A DNA stretch of 64,000 nt from Acanthosepion esculentum. Its lineage: Eukaryota > Mollusca > Cephalopoda > Sepiida > Sepiidae. The stretch covers positions 16,173,844 to 16,237,843 of the forward strand of contig OZ038480.1 of assembly GCA_964036315.1 (NCBI GenBank), read 5' to 3'. Below the pieces are notes generated by a model. It made no database searches and was not told the origin of the DNA. It saw only the letters and a list, made by a program, of their open reading frames with translations. This document shows, piece by piece, positions 34,901 through 50,300 of this stretch (the first letter of the stretch is position 1; every line of letters starts with the position of its first letter). The translations under genes were made by a program, and so were the position numbers.

Positions 34901-36866
34901 GAAAATAATGAGGGAGATATATACATATAATGGACTCACCTGTTGTTGATCGATGCAGGCTGTTGAACCACACCTACTGGGGACCCTTTTATGACATGAG
35001 GATCAGACACTCAGTTCTTAGGAACCGACAGCCAGGCAACCTGCACATATTTGATTATAGTGGTGAAGGCTTTGTGCAGAACCAACCACACTTTTTGAAG
35101 GGCTGAATACAGAGAGACCTGGTGCACCACAGGTTTTGAATTCAGAGTTGTCCTAGACCAGTTGCTATCCAAGGCTATAGAACCCTGTCTGTCCTACTAT
35201 TTACCCATGGTTGGGAGGAGAAGAAGAGGATTCATACTGTTCCCAAGGGTATTAGCACATAAGTGAATGTAATGGATTCAACTGGAATTCAAACTCGGCT
35301 CTCCGATTCCTCAATCTGAGGAGGCACAGTGGAGTAATATATAGCAGCTTGGACATGTGTGTGCATAATATATATATATAATATACACAGATGGTGTATC
35401 AAAAATATTTTTACAAACTTTAGGGGCAACAAAACAAGGACAAAAGTCCATATAAACATATGTCCACAACGACTTTGTTTTTGAGTTAAGTTTAACATTT
35501 ATGGTACATGCTGTTATATGAACAATCCAAAAATACTTTACAAATTTTGGTGACGGGTTCCTGATACCAAAAACCAAAACAAGGCAAAATGTCCATATAA
35601 GGATATGTCCAAAAGACCATCATTATGCAGACAGCAACTGAACAAATGTACAAAATGTCCTCTGCTTGCTTCTACACGTGCATACACATGTTAGATCATT
35701 GACGTGCAGACCCTTTCCAATACTCCCACACTGTGTCAAATGATTTCATAGGCCCCTATGACACATTAATGTATCATCTCTGCATTATTAATGTTTGCTG
35801 CATGAACCACTTCTTTTGGGTGGCCTCATGGATAAAAATCCAGAGGCTAGAAGTCAGGGGAACGTGCAGGCCATGAAACCAGTCCTCCTCTACCGATCCA
35901 TCTTTCATGGTAGCTGTCAGCCAGTACATCACAATGTGACTAAAATGTGCTGGAGCCCCATCTTGCATGAAACATGCATCTTCATATTTGCAGGGGTACA
36001 TCCTCTAGCAGGTCTGGAAGTGTGTTTAAAATAAAGCCCCTGTAAGACATGTTGGGAGAACATACCTACCAGCCCACATTAATCAGTAAACTGATGCTGG
36101 TGTCTAGCCTGTATTGTGTCATGGGGATTTGGATCCACCCACAAATCTTGGTTGTGTAAATTTGTTATTCCATCTCTTCCAAATGTTGCCTCATTCATAA
36201 ACAAGACTGAAGAGACAAACAACAGATTGGCAGTTTGTGCAATAAATCATCAGCCAAAGTTCTCCTGTGATGATTGATCAGAGGATGAAAGACACTGCAC
36301 ATGTTGCAAATGATACGGATACAGGAGCTTGAAGTACTCTGCATGTGGTACAATGACATGTACAACATGCTAGGACCACTCGATGTGGGATGATACCTGA
36401 ATCATCTCCAACAGTCTATAAAATGTGTTCTTTGTGGTCAGACATATGAACAGATCTCTCTCCATAGTTTGTTTTGCCACAGATCCTGTCTCAGCAATGT
36501 GACAATAAACAGCAGCAAAGGTTGGATGACTCCGTTACATTCCATCGGGAAACACAATCTCATACAACAGTGCAGCTTCACATCCATTAACATTCGTGCA
36601 ACCTTATGTAAAAATCATATCTGCAGGCTCATAATATGAATATCCTGCCACTGTTAAACGAAACACTTCTCAGTACTATACATGTTAAACATTGAAGACA
36701 GACTAGCCATAAATGTACATGAATGACAAATGTAACCTAGTCTACATGGCAACAGCACCATCTACCATAAACTTCCTTTTTGTGGACATGTTTATATGGA
36801 CTTCTTATCTTTGTTTTGGTGTGAGAACACTGCCCCCAAAGTTTGTAAAGATATTTTTGATACACC

Positions 36867-36928
<62 letters not shown>

Positions 36929-37239
36929 ATGTGGGGAAATTGTATGACAAAGTGGGAAAAGTTTACTTGTGACACATTACATCCTTCAGGACTTCATCGA
37001 ACTAAATTTGTTATGTTGGTAGAACGGCATATGCGCACGACAGGGGTGCTGGGAATTTTATTTTTTTTATCTACAGTAAATTAAAGACTTAATGAATTTG
37101 GTGGAATTCCCACCACCCCTCTGTTGTGCGGATCCTACCAACATAACAAATTTAGTTCAATGAAGTCCTGAAGGATGAAACACGTCACAAATAAACTTTT
37201 TCCACTTTGTTGTACAATTTCTCCAATACTGTTCTTGAG

Positions 37240-37281
<42 letters not shown>

Positions 37282-40200
37282 GAACACTCAAAGGCAACAG
37301 ATTGTTTCATGCTAAATGCAATCATCAGGCTTGCTTGCCACATGTCAGAGGGTATCCCCCAGACAAGGCTCTGCCTGAAGGGCAGAGTCTTTTCTTGGGA
37401 AACTGACTCCGTTTTTATGTAGTCTATAGGGAATTTTTGCCCAAGCCTATGGGCTCAGATACCCCACTTTAAAACTCGGCCTTGTGCCATATCTTGCTGT
37501 GTGGGGCAGTCAGTAAATAATCAAGCCATATGTTTCATTAAAAGTTACACAAGTTTTGTCGACTTATTTTTAATAGGATCCTCTTGTAATTACAGGCAAG
37601 TTTCTTAGTATCCTTATTAAAGGAAGAAAGAAAATTATCATGTTGATGAATATTCATTCTATTACAAGTACTTCCGATGTAAACTGCTGGGCAAAGTATT
37701 AGCAATTTTTAATACATCAATTCCAAATTAAAGCAGTACTCTGCCTTGATGGTCTATCCAAGTTGTAAGAGGCTGTTTTGAATTACTCCATTACACCCAA
37801 TAGTCATGATGATCTTAGGATGAAGATATCATTAAATGCCCCTTAAACCAAGTTAATAACATTTCATCATTATGAAGCAGACCCTAAATTTATTCCAGTC
37901 CTGATAAATGGTTGTCCTCTCAATGATGGTCTTTGCCTCTACCGTCTATTATGACTCGAAAGCACACTGCAGACGTCAATTGGAGCTTGTATCTGTCTAT
38001 ATTCCTGAGATGAGGTATTATGTACACTATTTACATTATTTGGACTATTGTCCTCATCTTTGTTGCCATATTTATTACAACGTTTCAGCCTTTCAGTATT
38101 TGTCTATATTCCTGAGATGAGGTATTATGTACACTATTTACATTATTCGGACTATTGTCCTCATCTTTGTCACCATATTTATTACAACGTACGCTCCAGC
38201 CTTCTTCAGGTGGTTGGAATGTCAAACTGGACCCTTTATTTCACTCACTGGTGTAGACTGTTCTAGTTCCACATGGCATGTTTAATGGATGTCAGTTATC
38301 TCGCAAGGACACATGGCACAATGGATAAAGGTGTTTAGTTAGATCCAGTGACAGGACCCAAAGAGTGTGAGTTCAATACCCAGTTAAGGTAGTGGGGAAT
38401 TAACAGGAGATAACTGTCAACTGACATCCATTAAACATGGCACGTGGAACTAGAACAGTCTACTCCAGTATGTGAAATTGATCAAAGGGTTCAGTTCGAC
38501 ATTCCAACCACCTGAAGAAGACCAGAGCATACAACAGCTGAAATGTTGTAATAAATATGGCGACAAAGGTGAGAACAGTGGTCTGAATAATGTAAATAGT
38601 GGAACTTATATATTTGTACCATTGCTAAAGATGCTGGAAGAAGGGTCAGTTCCTTGTAGCACTCTGGAAAGTACCTGATGCCATCTGGCATGCTCTATCT
38701 CTCCAAGAGCCAGATCAAACCAAACATTCCTGCCATGTCTGGACTGGTGCTACCCAGAGTTCACTTTCCAACTTTGATGGGAGTTCACCAGTTCAAACTT
38801 TTAGAGCTAGGACCTGCCATGTCACATACATGGTGCCAATTCATCCTCATTCCCTTTGTATTCCATTAGTAAGGATGAAGCTCCACTCGGATAACTTCTT
38901 CCCAAAACTCTCATATTGTGGAACACTCCTGTAAGAATGCTTCCCTGACCACTATAATCTTAATGTTTTCCAGCATTATCTATCCTACATAATATGCACT
39001 TCTTACCTCCCCCTTCACACCCCTACAACAGCCTCATTCAGTAACCCTCTACTTTGAGTGGCTCTTGAGCATTGTGTTGGATGAAGAATAGTATTTTTAA
39101 AAAAAGTTTGCCTTGGAGATCTAGATTGCAAGAAACAGACACTCGATGAGGATCAAACTCATTGGTAACAATAAATAAGCTCATTAACCATTACCCTCCT
39201 CTAAGACGGCCTCAAACACTGTTGACATTACAGGTGGCAATGGTTTAGTTTGAACTTGTGGAGTATGACACAAAATGGCATCTTTTGATTTGATACCTTA
39301 TAAAATAAAACTATAAATGTAATCAAAAGCTAACACCCAAAAGGAGAGACTTACCATAATTCCCCATGTATAATACACCTCCATCCATAATACGCACCCC
39401 AAAACTTGTGCTGAAAGTGTGGGAAATTGCTTCTACTCATACATAATATGCACCCCTTGTCTGGTAATCAAACCCTATAAATTGTACCTCTCCAATTTCA
39501 TTACAGCCAGCGTTTCCTACTCCTATTCAAGCTGTAATTGAAGATATTTATCAAAATTTCTGATCATCATGATTCTAAAACTTAATGGAAATACCTATAT
39601 TGTACCTACTGTGCAGACAAATTAACCTGTTTGATAAAATGTGCAATCCACCAGATCTGTATGTAATTTTTCACAAAAAATGGTTTTAAACATAAAACTA
39701 AATTAGAATAATATTATTCTATGATAATTCTTATTTTATTTTACATTTTTAAGTATTGAAATTATGATAGGAATGTCCCCACTTAAGCCAAACATGTTGC
39801 TTAGATATGTAAATGACCCCTTCAAACTGCACCAGGAAAATGCTGGGCCATGTGAACTCAATATGACCTTGGATATAGTTCACAATAGAAAACAAAGTAG
39901 ATTATCAATTGGTCTTCATGGATGTACTTATATTTTAACACATTGACTGCCAACCATGAGATAACTCGTAGTCAGCATCTATCTCTATCTCTCTCCCCAT
40001 ATATATATATAGATTTTGTGACTTCTATCACTCCCACTAAAATAGCCATACATTGACTAATCAAAACCAAATTTGGGGGAGAAGTGCAAAAAGGTAAGTG
40101 GGTACAAAGTACAGTTGTTTTACTAGGGTATGTATCTTAGCACAATAAATTTTAATTAATTTTGGGGGGAAATTTAAAAGTTTTTATTTAACATACAAAA

Positions 40201-43200
40201 TACTCCTATTTTAAAAACAATTTAATGATTAAAATAACAAATACTTATTCAATAAAAATGCAATATTGCTTTTCACATATATTTTTGCTAAGTTTTTATA
40301 TAAACAATAATCCAGTTTCCAGTTCACCCTGCATTTGTGATAACTATGAACAAATCATTAGGCCAGATGCTTCAAAAAGTTGTAATTTGGCATCAGAAAT
40401 AAATATTTACACATGGCCAGTTGTATGTTGCATGCTCAAGAGTAAGAAATCCTAAGAATTTATTCTTCAGTGTTAAAAAGGAAAAAAGAAATTTTCTTAA
40501 GAAATATTGTTTACCATGAAATCCTATAGGATTAAATTAAAGAAATTATTAAACTGCAACGTAGGGTTCTTGTCAAAGTATATAAACAAATCAATTTATT
40601 CAAATTTCATCAAATGGTTTGCAAAATTGAATGAAATGTGAAGTTTGTAAATCTTGAGAAAAATGTTTTCAATAACTTCAACAATACTAAATATTGTGAG
40701 GGTTTCAAGATGCGTTAGCATATTGCAAAAAATTCTAGTTATAACAAAAATTGCTGACTGAGTTATATCATGCTTTTCATTTTCTGATACATTTTCATTT
40801 GCAGGCACAAGCAACAAGTTTATTCATACTGATATTTTCTGTATGAAAACAATGTTAAGACTTCAGTTGAAGCTGGAAATCAACTCCTAAAAATATTTTG
40901 TTAGCTATTATAAAGTTGGTGTTTGAAGTCAAATTTCGTAATGGACGTCTGGCAGTCAATGTGCTAAAAAATTCATGACATTGTATATTGTAAGCCTCTG
41001 GACAATACCTGAACTTCAATTCCCACTATCCATAGTGTTAAGAAAAGAATTGTTTGTTGCCTACAAAATCTGTCAAAACCCATAAATGGTCACCTAGACA
41101 CATACCTACAGGTGATTAGCATTCAAAATACCTTTCAATGTAACTACTAATCACAAAAGTAACAAACAAGTCAAAAATCTGCTCTTTTTGTGTACTATAT
41201 GTAAGGAGTATATATGAAAAGTTTCAGAAGGTCTGCAATCCATTGTAATGATATTCAAAAGTTGTTCAACTCTTCAGAAATATGTCACCTCTGAATCAAG
41301 AGCTGTGTATTCCATCCAATGTAGTTACTGCAAGATATACAATGGTGAGAACAGCTACACCTTAAAAGTAAAATAGGATGAATTTCAAAAGGCTATAGTC
41401 TTGAGACGGAGAGACTGAAATGAGGAATGTTTGATCATATATGGAGAGAAAAGGATGGTTATCAAGCCCTGTGGAATTAAGTCAAAATAGTATAAAACAG
41501 CACTGAATAATAATAACACAACTAAAAGAATCAGTGCACATGTTAGACACTGGCAACCTGCTCAGTAGACCTAGCATAGAGATAAATACAATCTCTGTTT
41601 ATGAAAGAAGGATACTCAAAAAAATTCCACACTTGAGCCTCCAAAATTAAATGGATTCAAACATTGGTTTGTTACATTTTTCTTTTTATTATGTTATTAG
41701 CTGTTCAATCCTGTAGATGTTAAACTGAACTTCAGTTCATTATTTTATGGGTGATGCCTTCATTGATATCGAGAAATATTTACATTATTATAAAGCAAAA
41801 GTTTCTACCCAAGAAAAATCATAAATTTTATAAATAATAGACTAACCGCAGAAGAGATGGATCCAGTGCTCTGATTTGGAATCAAGTACTACGACTTCTA
41901 TTTGCTATGTCCGTTCAGAACATTGACAATCATGGCTTTCCATAATTTCCTGTCTTTTTGCAGTTCTTAGTAAATTTTGTCTTTTCACTATCTCTCTGTT
42001 CTGTCCAATATTTACCCAAGTTTGTTAGGTAGGTTATGTGCAGCTGGTCTTCTTACCTTCAATATTTTGCTGGAAGAGTATCAAAATTTTCAAGTTCTCT
42101 TTCCTTATTATGTGCCCTAGAAATTTCAAATCTCTTTCTGATTCTAAGTATAAGTATCCTTTTTGTTTCCATTTTCTCTAAAACTTTGTCATTACTCGCA
42201 TGTTCAGTCCATGATTTTATCTGCATCCTTCTGTAGAACTACAGTTCAGTATCCTTCTCAAGTCTCTTCATCATCTGTAAGGAGATTGTCAATCATTTAC
42301 TGCCATATAGGAGGACTGATATTGCATAACAGTTCAGTACATTTTTCTTTGTTTCTACCAAATTTTTCCTATTTCTTAATACTTTGCTTAGCTTTTGGAA
42401 GGCATCTTTCGCTACCCCATTGCACCTTCGGATTTCAATGTCACACTTTCCGTCCACTGTTAAAATGCTTCCCAGATATTTAAATTGTTGTACTTGCTTG
42501 ATTTTGGTATCTCCAATTTGTAATTTGCATGCTGGGATGTGTCCCTTTTGCTGACAACCAGACATTTTATCTTCTTGCAATTGAGGTTTAGTCCTTTCAT
42601 CTCACTTTCCTTCACTACCTTCTGTAGGAGTTCTTGTAGTTTCCTTTCTATGTCATCTGCATATCTTATGTTGCTAAGACTGTGTCTGTCAGTAATGAAT
42701 TCTGGTAGCACTTCTAATTCTCTTAGAACCACCTCGCCGTATAGATTGAATAAGTCCAGTGAGAAGATACACCCTTGTCTTACATATACCTCTTTTCTAA
42801 TTTTTTTTTTTTTTTATCTGGGCACCTCCAGGTGGTGTAATTGTTAGCATCCTTGTCTCGCTAGAACAATTACAACTGAGTAGTGAGTTCGATCCTCAAT
42901 GGGTGCCTCATACTTTCAGCCTTGTGCCACATTTAAGCTACGCTTGGAAAATAACTATACCTCTTTCTATTTTTGTATATTTACTGAATTCATTTTCAGG
43001 CAGTTTTCCCCCAGTATAGGTCCTGCATTATTCTATTATTCTTCCCAAATATGTCAAGGTTACCTCGCAGTTCTTATAAATAAAATTTAAAATTAGCTAC
43101 CGATTTAATAATTACCAAGCAAACTAGTTTGTGTTCACTTGTGAAAGACTCAATTTCACTGTCTTTTCTCATTGGTTCTTTGATGTTTGCTTTGGCAACA

Positions 43201-44334
43201 ATAAATCTATTCTTCCTTTGTCTTCATGTTCTCTTCTCTATCTCTTATGCTTTTACCATTCATCCACTGTAAAAAAACAAAATCACTCTCAACTATGCAA
43301 AAATTATAGGATCTAAAACAATTTTCCCCTTCCCCCATCGGTAATGTGATTTTTATATTCTTTTTCGTGGTTGGAAATTTGCATATTACCAGCAAAATCT
43401 CATATTTGCAAAAATGTAACATTCTTAAATGACCTTATGAGTAGCCATCTTTTTTTTCTCTTGGTTTCTTTACATTTGGTGTAGCAAGTCGTTTTTTGCT
43501 TCATTTGCTTTTTCCTTCAGTTCTCCAATCATACAAATCATTGCTTAATTTTGTCAATGAAACAGAAAAGGTTGTTAGAAAAGAAGTAAATCATTAAAAT
43601 CATGTATTTGTTCCTTAGTAAAACTGAAAATCAGGTCCTACCTCTAGCTGCTTGGTAGGCTGCACCAAGACTTGCAGAGTTGGCAACATCTTGTGTATAA
43701 ACAGGAGCATTTAAGATATCCGACATAATCTGAATGGGAAAACAGAGATTTTATTAATAAGAGCCATACATTATCTTGACGATATTTTGACAGTTTCAAG
43801 AAAAACTTTTCTAATCAAGATAGCATTTTGTTTTATAAAAAAGATTTTAGTAAAGGCTATAATAAATATATATGTCAATACAAGATTGTAGCAAAGACTA
43901 TGGTAAATACATTATATATGTCGATACAAATTTCACAAACAAAAACGTCAGTTACTTTAACTAGAAACAAATAGTTTGAATTAAACATAATACTTGGCAG
44001 TTAAGATTAATTACCAACTTGTCAGGTCAGATTTAGGCCTGCTCCTGGTAACATGTAATACAATACAACCTGTGACATGGATGGATGAATGATGTCTAAA
44101 CCAGCTCTCCCACTAGCTTTTATGTTTGTGAGGGGGGTGATATGTCACCCCCACAGAATGAAAAATGATATCTGTTAAAGGTGAATGGCCAAAATGTGGA
44201 TAAGTGCCTGAAGAAGCCTTCATTGGTAGAAACCGTGGTAGCAGAAAAGGTTAGTGTTTGTAATATTTTTGACCTTGTATTAATAAATATATATATATGC
44301 CAACGTTTGTAGTGCAACTTAATTATTTGGTTTT

Positions 44335-44377
<43 letters not shown>

Positions 44378-47300
44378 ATATATATGCCCCTGAAAAATTT
44401 ATTTCGGTTGAGCTCTCTAGGGAGAAAGTGTGTTTATCTAAAAATAAATATGCTTAAATTCACCTTCTTCCCTCTGGGTTTCGAACTAGCTAGAGGCAAC
44501 CGGACATCTAGCCACACTGATGAGCTGTGATACAGCGAAACAGTCTGTTGATGACTATATATATATATATATATATAAAGGTTAGGATGGAGTCTGAAGT
44601 CTTGAATGGCAAGTTTCCTAGAGATGGTGTCTCAATAAAAACAATCAGTGTACTTGGACTATGCTGAGTGTCTGAGTTTGGCATCAGGAAGAGCATCCAG
44701 CCTTGTAAAGCTTTGCCTCAGTTCATTGACAAAAGATCCTTTGTCAGGCAGCAGCCGCCTTATTTTGAGCCAGATTAAGCCCGGTTCTGCCTCAATAGAA
44801 AACATGACTATGTATTGCCAAGAGCAGTCACAGGGACAAACTTCAAAAGTTACGCCTGGCCATTCCCTCCTGATAATTATATCATATGTACACCTTGTGG
44901 AGAAAAGAGTCCACAAAATAAATATGTATAAAATTAATGATACAGTAGATTCTAACCTATTATAGATATATATGTATGCATGAAAAGACAAAAAAAAATA
45001 CATATATTTTTTTATATATATTTACCTTCAAGATGATTTTGTTTTGAGATGCACCACCTGTGGCTAAAACTCTGGTTTTTGGTACTAGAAAGAAACACAA
45101 GAAATGATTCATCTTTACAAATATCTCTGTATATAAAATAGATGAGTTAGTAATTCTAAGAATTGTATTTCTTAGCCATTAATAAACAATCATAACTAAA
45201 AATTCTTGTTAAAATTTGTTCATATCTCAATATTTATTTTTATCCTCAAAATAATGTGGATGGGAGATTTTCTGTTAATTAAATATTGATCCCATAAACC
45301 ATTTTTTTTCAAAGGAATAATAGAGACATGTATCCAGATATATTGAACAAGAAACTCCTCTTATTAGTCAAGTCTTCAAAAATGAAGTACAATAGGGTAT
45401 TTTAGAAGACCGATGATTCTAATCATGTTGTCAATGCAATTAAACAGTGGTTTGTAAACTAACCTATTGAAGACATCTTGAACTTGATTGAAAATCTGTG
45501 CCCATGTGTCTCATCAGCCAAGTAATTTGAATGAACTGAAGAAGATCTGCCAGGAAAAAGTAGCCCAAAATACCAGCAGATAAGTGAAGCTAGTGGCAAG
45601 TAGAGTTCATCATTACAAGAAGAGGCTATTCCACAAAATATTAGGCTTAGCCTGTTACATCTTTGTATTTAACACTTTTTTGCCATGTCTTTTCTTAAAT
45701 GAATCTCTTATAATGTAAAGATGAAATCTATATGTGTAATCTTGAGGAAAATACTTAGTGTACAGGTAGGTAAGTAATACAATACACTGGTTTTGTGACA
45801 TGTACTGAATACTTATTTTCCCTACTGTATACAATGGACCAGAATGTCGTAATATACAAGATCTGATCAAAAAGTAAAACTACAACACACATCAATTCAG
45901 CATTTAATCTCCTTCAAATTAGTTCCCTTCTGAAGCCACACACTTTATCCAGAGTCATTTCCGTTGATGGGAGTATTCCTGGAACTCCATTTTTGGGATA
46001 GCAAGCATCGTATTCCCTTGATTTTTTTTTTTGACATCTTGAAATCGTGATCCTTTCAAGTGGGATTTGATTTTTGAATTTGAAAAATTGTAAGGGGTGA
46101 GAGCTGCAGTATATAGTGGTTGTACAACTTGCAAAATGTTGCACTTGACAAAAAACTGCTGCATAAGTTATGATCACTGATGAAACCTCTGTTGTGTTGT
46201 GAGTTGACCACACTCTGCACACTTTCCTTCCAAGCACTGCTATAAAAAACATAAGGGAGAATGTTATAACGTAGTGTATATCTGCAACAGAGTTCAAGGT
46301 CAATCTGTGCCAAGCAGCTTCACTTAGCATAATTTAACAATATTTTTTGATCAAACTTTATATTCTCAACGTACTGGGTACGACGTTAAACTGCATCCAA
46401 CAGCAAGGCCTCTGATCAGGAGGTTTTGAGGAAGCATGGAACCACCTCTTAATTGCTAGTGTTCCCAGGTCCACCCTGACCTGGGGTGGTAGCACCTGTT
46501 GGGGTCCCAGCTATGGGAAAATAGTGAACTTTCAGGTCTTTTCCAGCACATTGAAACAATGATGTTGCCAGCTATTTTGAAACAATAATGTTGCTAGCTA
46601 TTTTGAAACAATGATGTTGCCAGCTATACATTTTTGATATATTTAGTAAATACTGGATCTGGTATTAAATAACCCATAGTGGTTGATATGCCATAAAACC
46701 CCAAACAACAACAACATATTCTCAAGTCAGCCCCTTGAATTCAGATATTATATTAATTCTGCTGAAAGTCAAACACTTTTAGCTAAACTCTGTTGGTATC
46801 ATTGAAACTTGTAAATGGTTATGGGTGATTTTTTGCTAGTCTATAATTATCATAAATATATGACAGGAAAGCCAGAGTTTATTTGTGGCTTCCAGGCTTT
46901 TATTCAGTGTTTGGTTTTATTGTACTTATTCTGGATGCATTTTTTCTTGTTTTAACTTTAATACATTCTGTTAGTGGCATTTATATTTTTTAAATTTAAA
47001 TGCAACGTCAATCACTATTTTCTGTCTTCCTGAAACGCATTCTTTTATTGTCCTTTCTCCTAATTAAAGTCCGTCCTAGGTATGACGATAAACTGCATCC
47101 GTGTCCTGGGTAAGACGATAAACTACGTCCAACGGCAAGGCCTCTGATCCGGAGGTTTTGAGGAGCGTGGAACCACTTCTTAATTGCTGGTGTTCCCAGG
47201 TCCACCCTGACCCGGAATGATAGCACCTGTTAGGGTCGCAACTATGGGCAAATAGTTAACCCCAAAACTGAGGCAAAAAGCATTATAAAAGTGTAAAAAT

Positions 47301-50300
47301 AGGTTTTAATACCAGAAATACTTTGTAAAAAATTATTACCAGAAATAAATTTTTGAAGAAAAAAACTATTAAGAGCAATATATTTTTGAAAAAAATATTA
47401 CCAGCAATATATTTTTGAAAAAAAAAAAAAATATTACCAGCAATACGTTTTTGAAAAAATAAATAAATATTACCAGCTATACATTTTTGAGGAAAAAAAT
47501 ATTACCAGAAATAGATTTTTTGACAAAACAAAATATTACTAGAAAAAAAAAAGTTGTCGGCATTAAATAACCCATTGAGGTTGATATCCCATAAAGCACA
47601 ACAAACCAACCAAACTCATTAAAGCCTTCTCATTCCCTTTCATTCCCAGTAACTCCTTGCATCTTAGTAGCATTATCGCCTTGCTTGGGGTGGAATGATT
47701 AAAACATTTTGAGAGGGTACGACAGGTAAATAACATTGCTTTTAATACAGACCATCTATGACAGTCTGTTATATACAAGTGTCAGAAATACATGACTCTC
47801 TTCATAAAGAAAATATTATCCTAACATTCTATTCTATAGAGAAACAATAATACTGATAACTTTCAGATTGAATTTGTTTGCGATCTTTTGCAAAGTATTC
47901 ACCAAATACCTCCAAAATATTGGATATCATCTTTTCCATTTTCTATCTTCAGGTGGGAAAAAAAAATTCATCCATTTTTTTTATATGAAACTAATAATGT
48001 GGATTTGATACACTACAAGCAAATAAAATAATAAAACTAATGAAAATTTGAAACATTACTTACAAATCTTGAATCCTAATGTTTCTGCATGAACCCTTCG
48101 AGACATTACTTGACCTTCAATAACAGCTCGTACTTCTTCATCGTTTTTAAATGAAGAGGAAACCTTAAAACGGCAAAGAAAAATAGATTGTTATGTTTTA
48201 ATTACATTAAATGCCTTTCTGAGATACTTGAAATTTCTGGGGCATATGAGGAAAGAGGGCTTGACAAATTTGATACTCCCAGGACATTGAAGGAAAGAGA
48301 GACAGAGGAAAAGAACACATAACCTACCTAGCAAGCTTGAGTAAACAGAATACAAAGTTTAGGAGAGATAACAAAAAGACAAAATTTATTAAGAGCTACA
48401 AAGGACAGGATATTGTGGAGAGCCATGATTGCCAACATCCTAAAGGGACATGACATATAGAAGAATGTTGTTAATTTTCTATTTTTAATTCATTAAGGAT
48501 TATTTATTCTCTCAATGTAACCTATATGAAGAAACAGGAAAAATAATTATTACACACTGATTTATTTGGACTGTTATAGTCATAAACGTTTCAGTTATCA
48601 TGCCCTCTGCCTTTCTTCAGGTGACTGCCGTATTCAGTTAAAACGGTTAAAACATTGTTACTATAACAACCGAGATCAACAGTTTAAATCAGTGTGTAAT
48701 CTATGTGTAATGCAAATTATTTATCTCAGAAATTTAGACAGAAAAGAAAAAATCAACTACGTTAAATTTATTTTAAATGTCCATCTGGTAATTTTAAAAC
48801 CTAAAAGAGGAAAGTGACTAACATTAATTAATATTTGGGCTATTTTTCTTTCAAACGTATTTATAGAAATGCGTGATAAATGATATTTCATGTAAATTTC
48901 TCCAATTCAAACTTTTATCATATACATTCTCAAATTTGTTCACTACAAATTTCTCTCAAATTTGTTCAGTCCAGTTCTGTCCTGAAACTCCATTCAAAAA
49001 GGAAAGCCTTTCACTAATTTCTTTGGACTAATTAAAATGGAGGGACTGAACAAGACAAGATGACATTGTTCTTTTTCTGATCTTTATCCAGTTGTTAAGT
49101 TATTATTGAAAGTGCCACATCTGCAGTCTATAATCATGTCTGGCAACAATGATCAATCAATGTATTGCATCATCAAGTCTGGCTTTCAATAAGCAATTCA
49201 AAATGTAGGTCACAAGAAATTATCATAAAGGAAAAGGAAAATTCAAGATGTTTGCTTCGTTTTTGGATAATTTTGAGTAAGAAGTTTCTTTTTAAATGGT
49301 CATATGGTTATTTATTAAAAAGAAAACATTCTAGTGTACGCCTGTATATTCACACATCTCATATTTGGATGTGTCTGTAGCAGAGGGGTTATTAGAGCAA
49401 AAACTGCAATTGAGGTGCTGAGTTCAATTTCCAGCAGAGATTATTGTATTCAATTTTGCAAAAATATCCTCAGAAAGATATGAACCCATCTCTTCTTCCT
49501 CCAGCTAGAGGTTAGTAGCAGGACAGATTGGGCTCTCTAGCCTTGGTTGGCAACCAATCTAGAAGGATAACTCTGAATTCCAGAGTTGTTGGGCATGGGG
49601 CTAACAATGCTACCCTGCAAAAAACTACTTATTACATAAACCACAGCAACAAATCCTAGCATAGTGAAGCTCCACAGTGGAGTTAACATACATAATACAT
49701 ATTTGGCTGTTCGTCCAAAGAAGGTAATTTTTCTGACTACTCACTAACCAGGTACACTTTTCCTCCAAGAATTATAAAGAATGTTCATCCCTTTTTCACA
49801 TTTTAAACCATATCAACTTGTGGTCATGTTTTCATGATGTATTTTTCTATTACATGATACCCATTATGAATTAAAATCTTCCATCTTTATTTTAGCTGAG
49901 ATGTGAGTCGTGTAACAGTTAGCAATTTTGAATGAGAAATCAGCAGGCTAAGTTCAAATTCCAGCCAAGATTGTTATGTTCACTTTAAGAAAAATAACCT
50001 GAATCCATCTTTTCTCCCACCAGCTATATGTTAAATAGCAGGGCAAACTGGGCTTTCTAGCCATGGTTGGCAACCAGTCTAAAAGAAGAACAACTCTGAA
50101 TTCAAAACTATGTTATGGTAAGATGTTGTTGTTGCACCTGAAGCTGTACAAAGATGGTTAGACATGGAGTGCAGATGTTTGTAAAATAAAATATAATAAT
50201 TTCAACAGTAATAATATTCAATTGGAGAGAAATTATCCAGAAGGCTGTTGACACCAATGGACATTGGGAAACAAAGAAATTAATGAATACCTTTTTATTC

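Noticed and set aside
44517..44540. Active hammerhead ribozyme
   Set aside because: The catalytic strand is complete, but no convincing helix I or cleavage-site strand could be built by eye; only a core-like motif is claimed.
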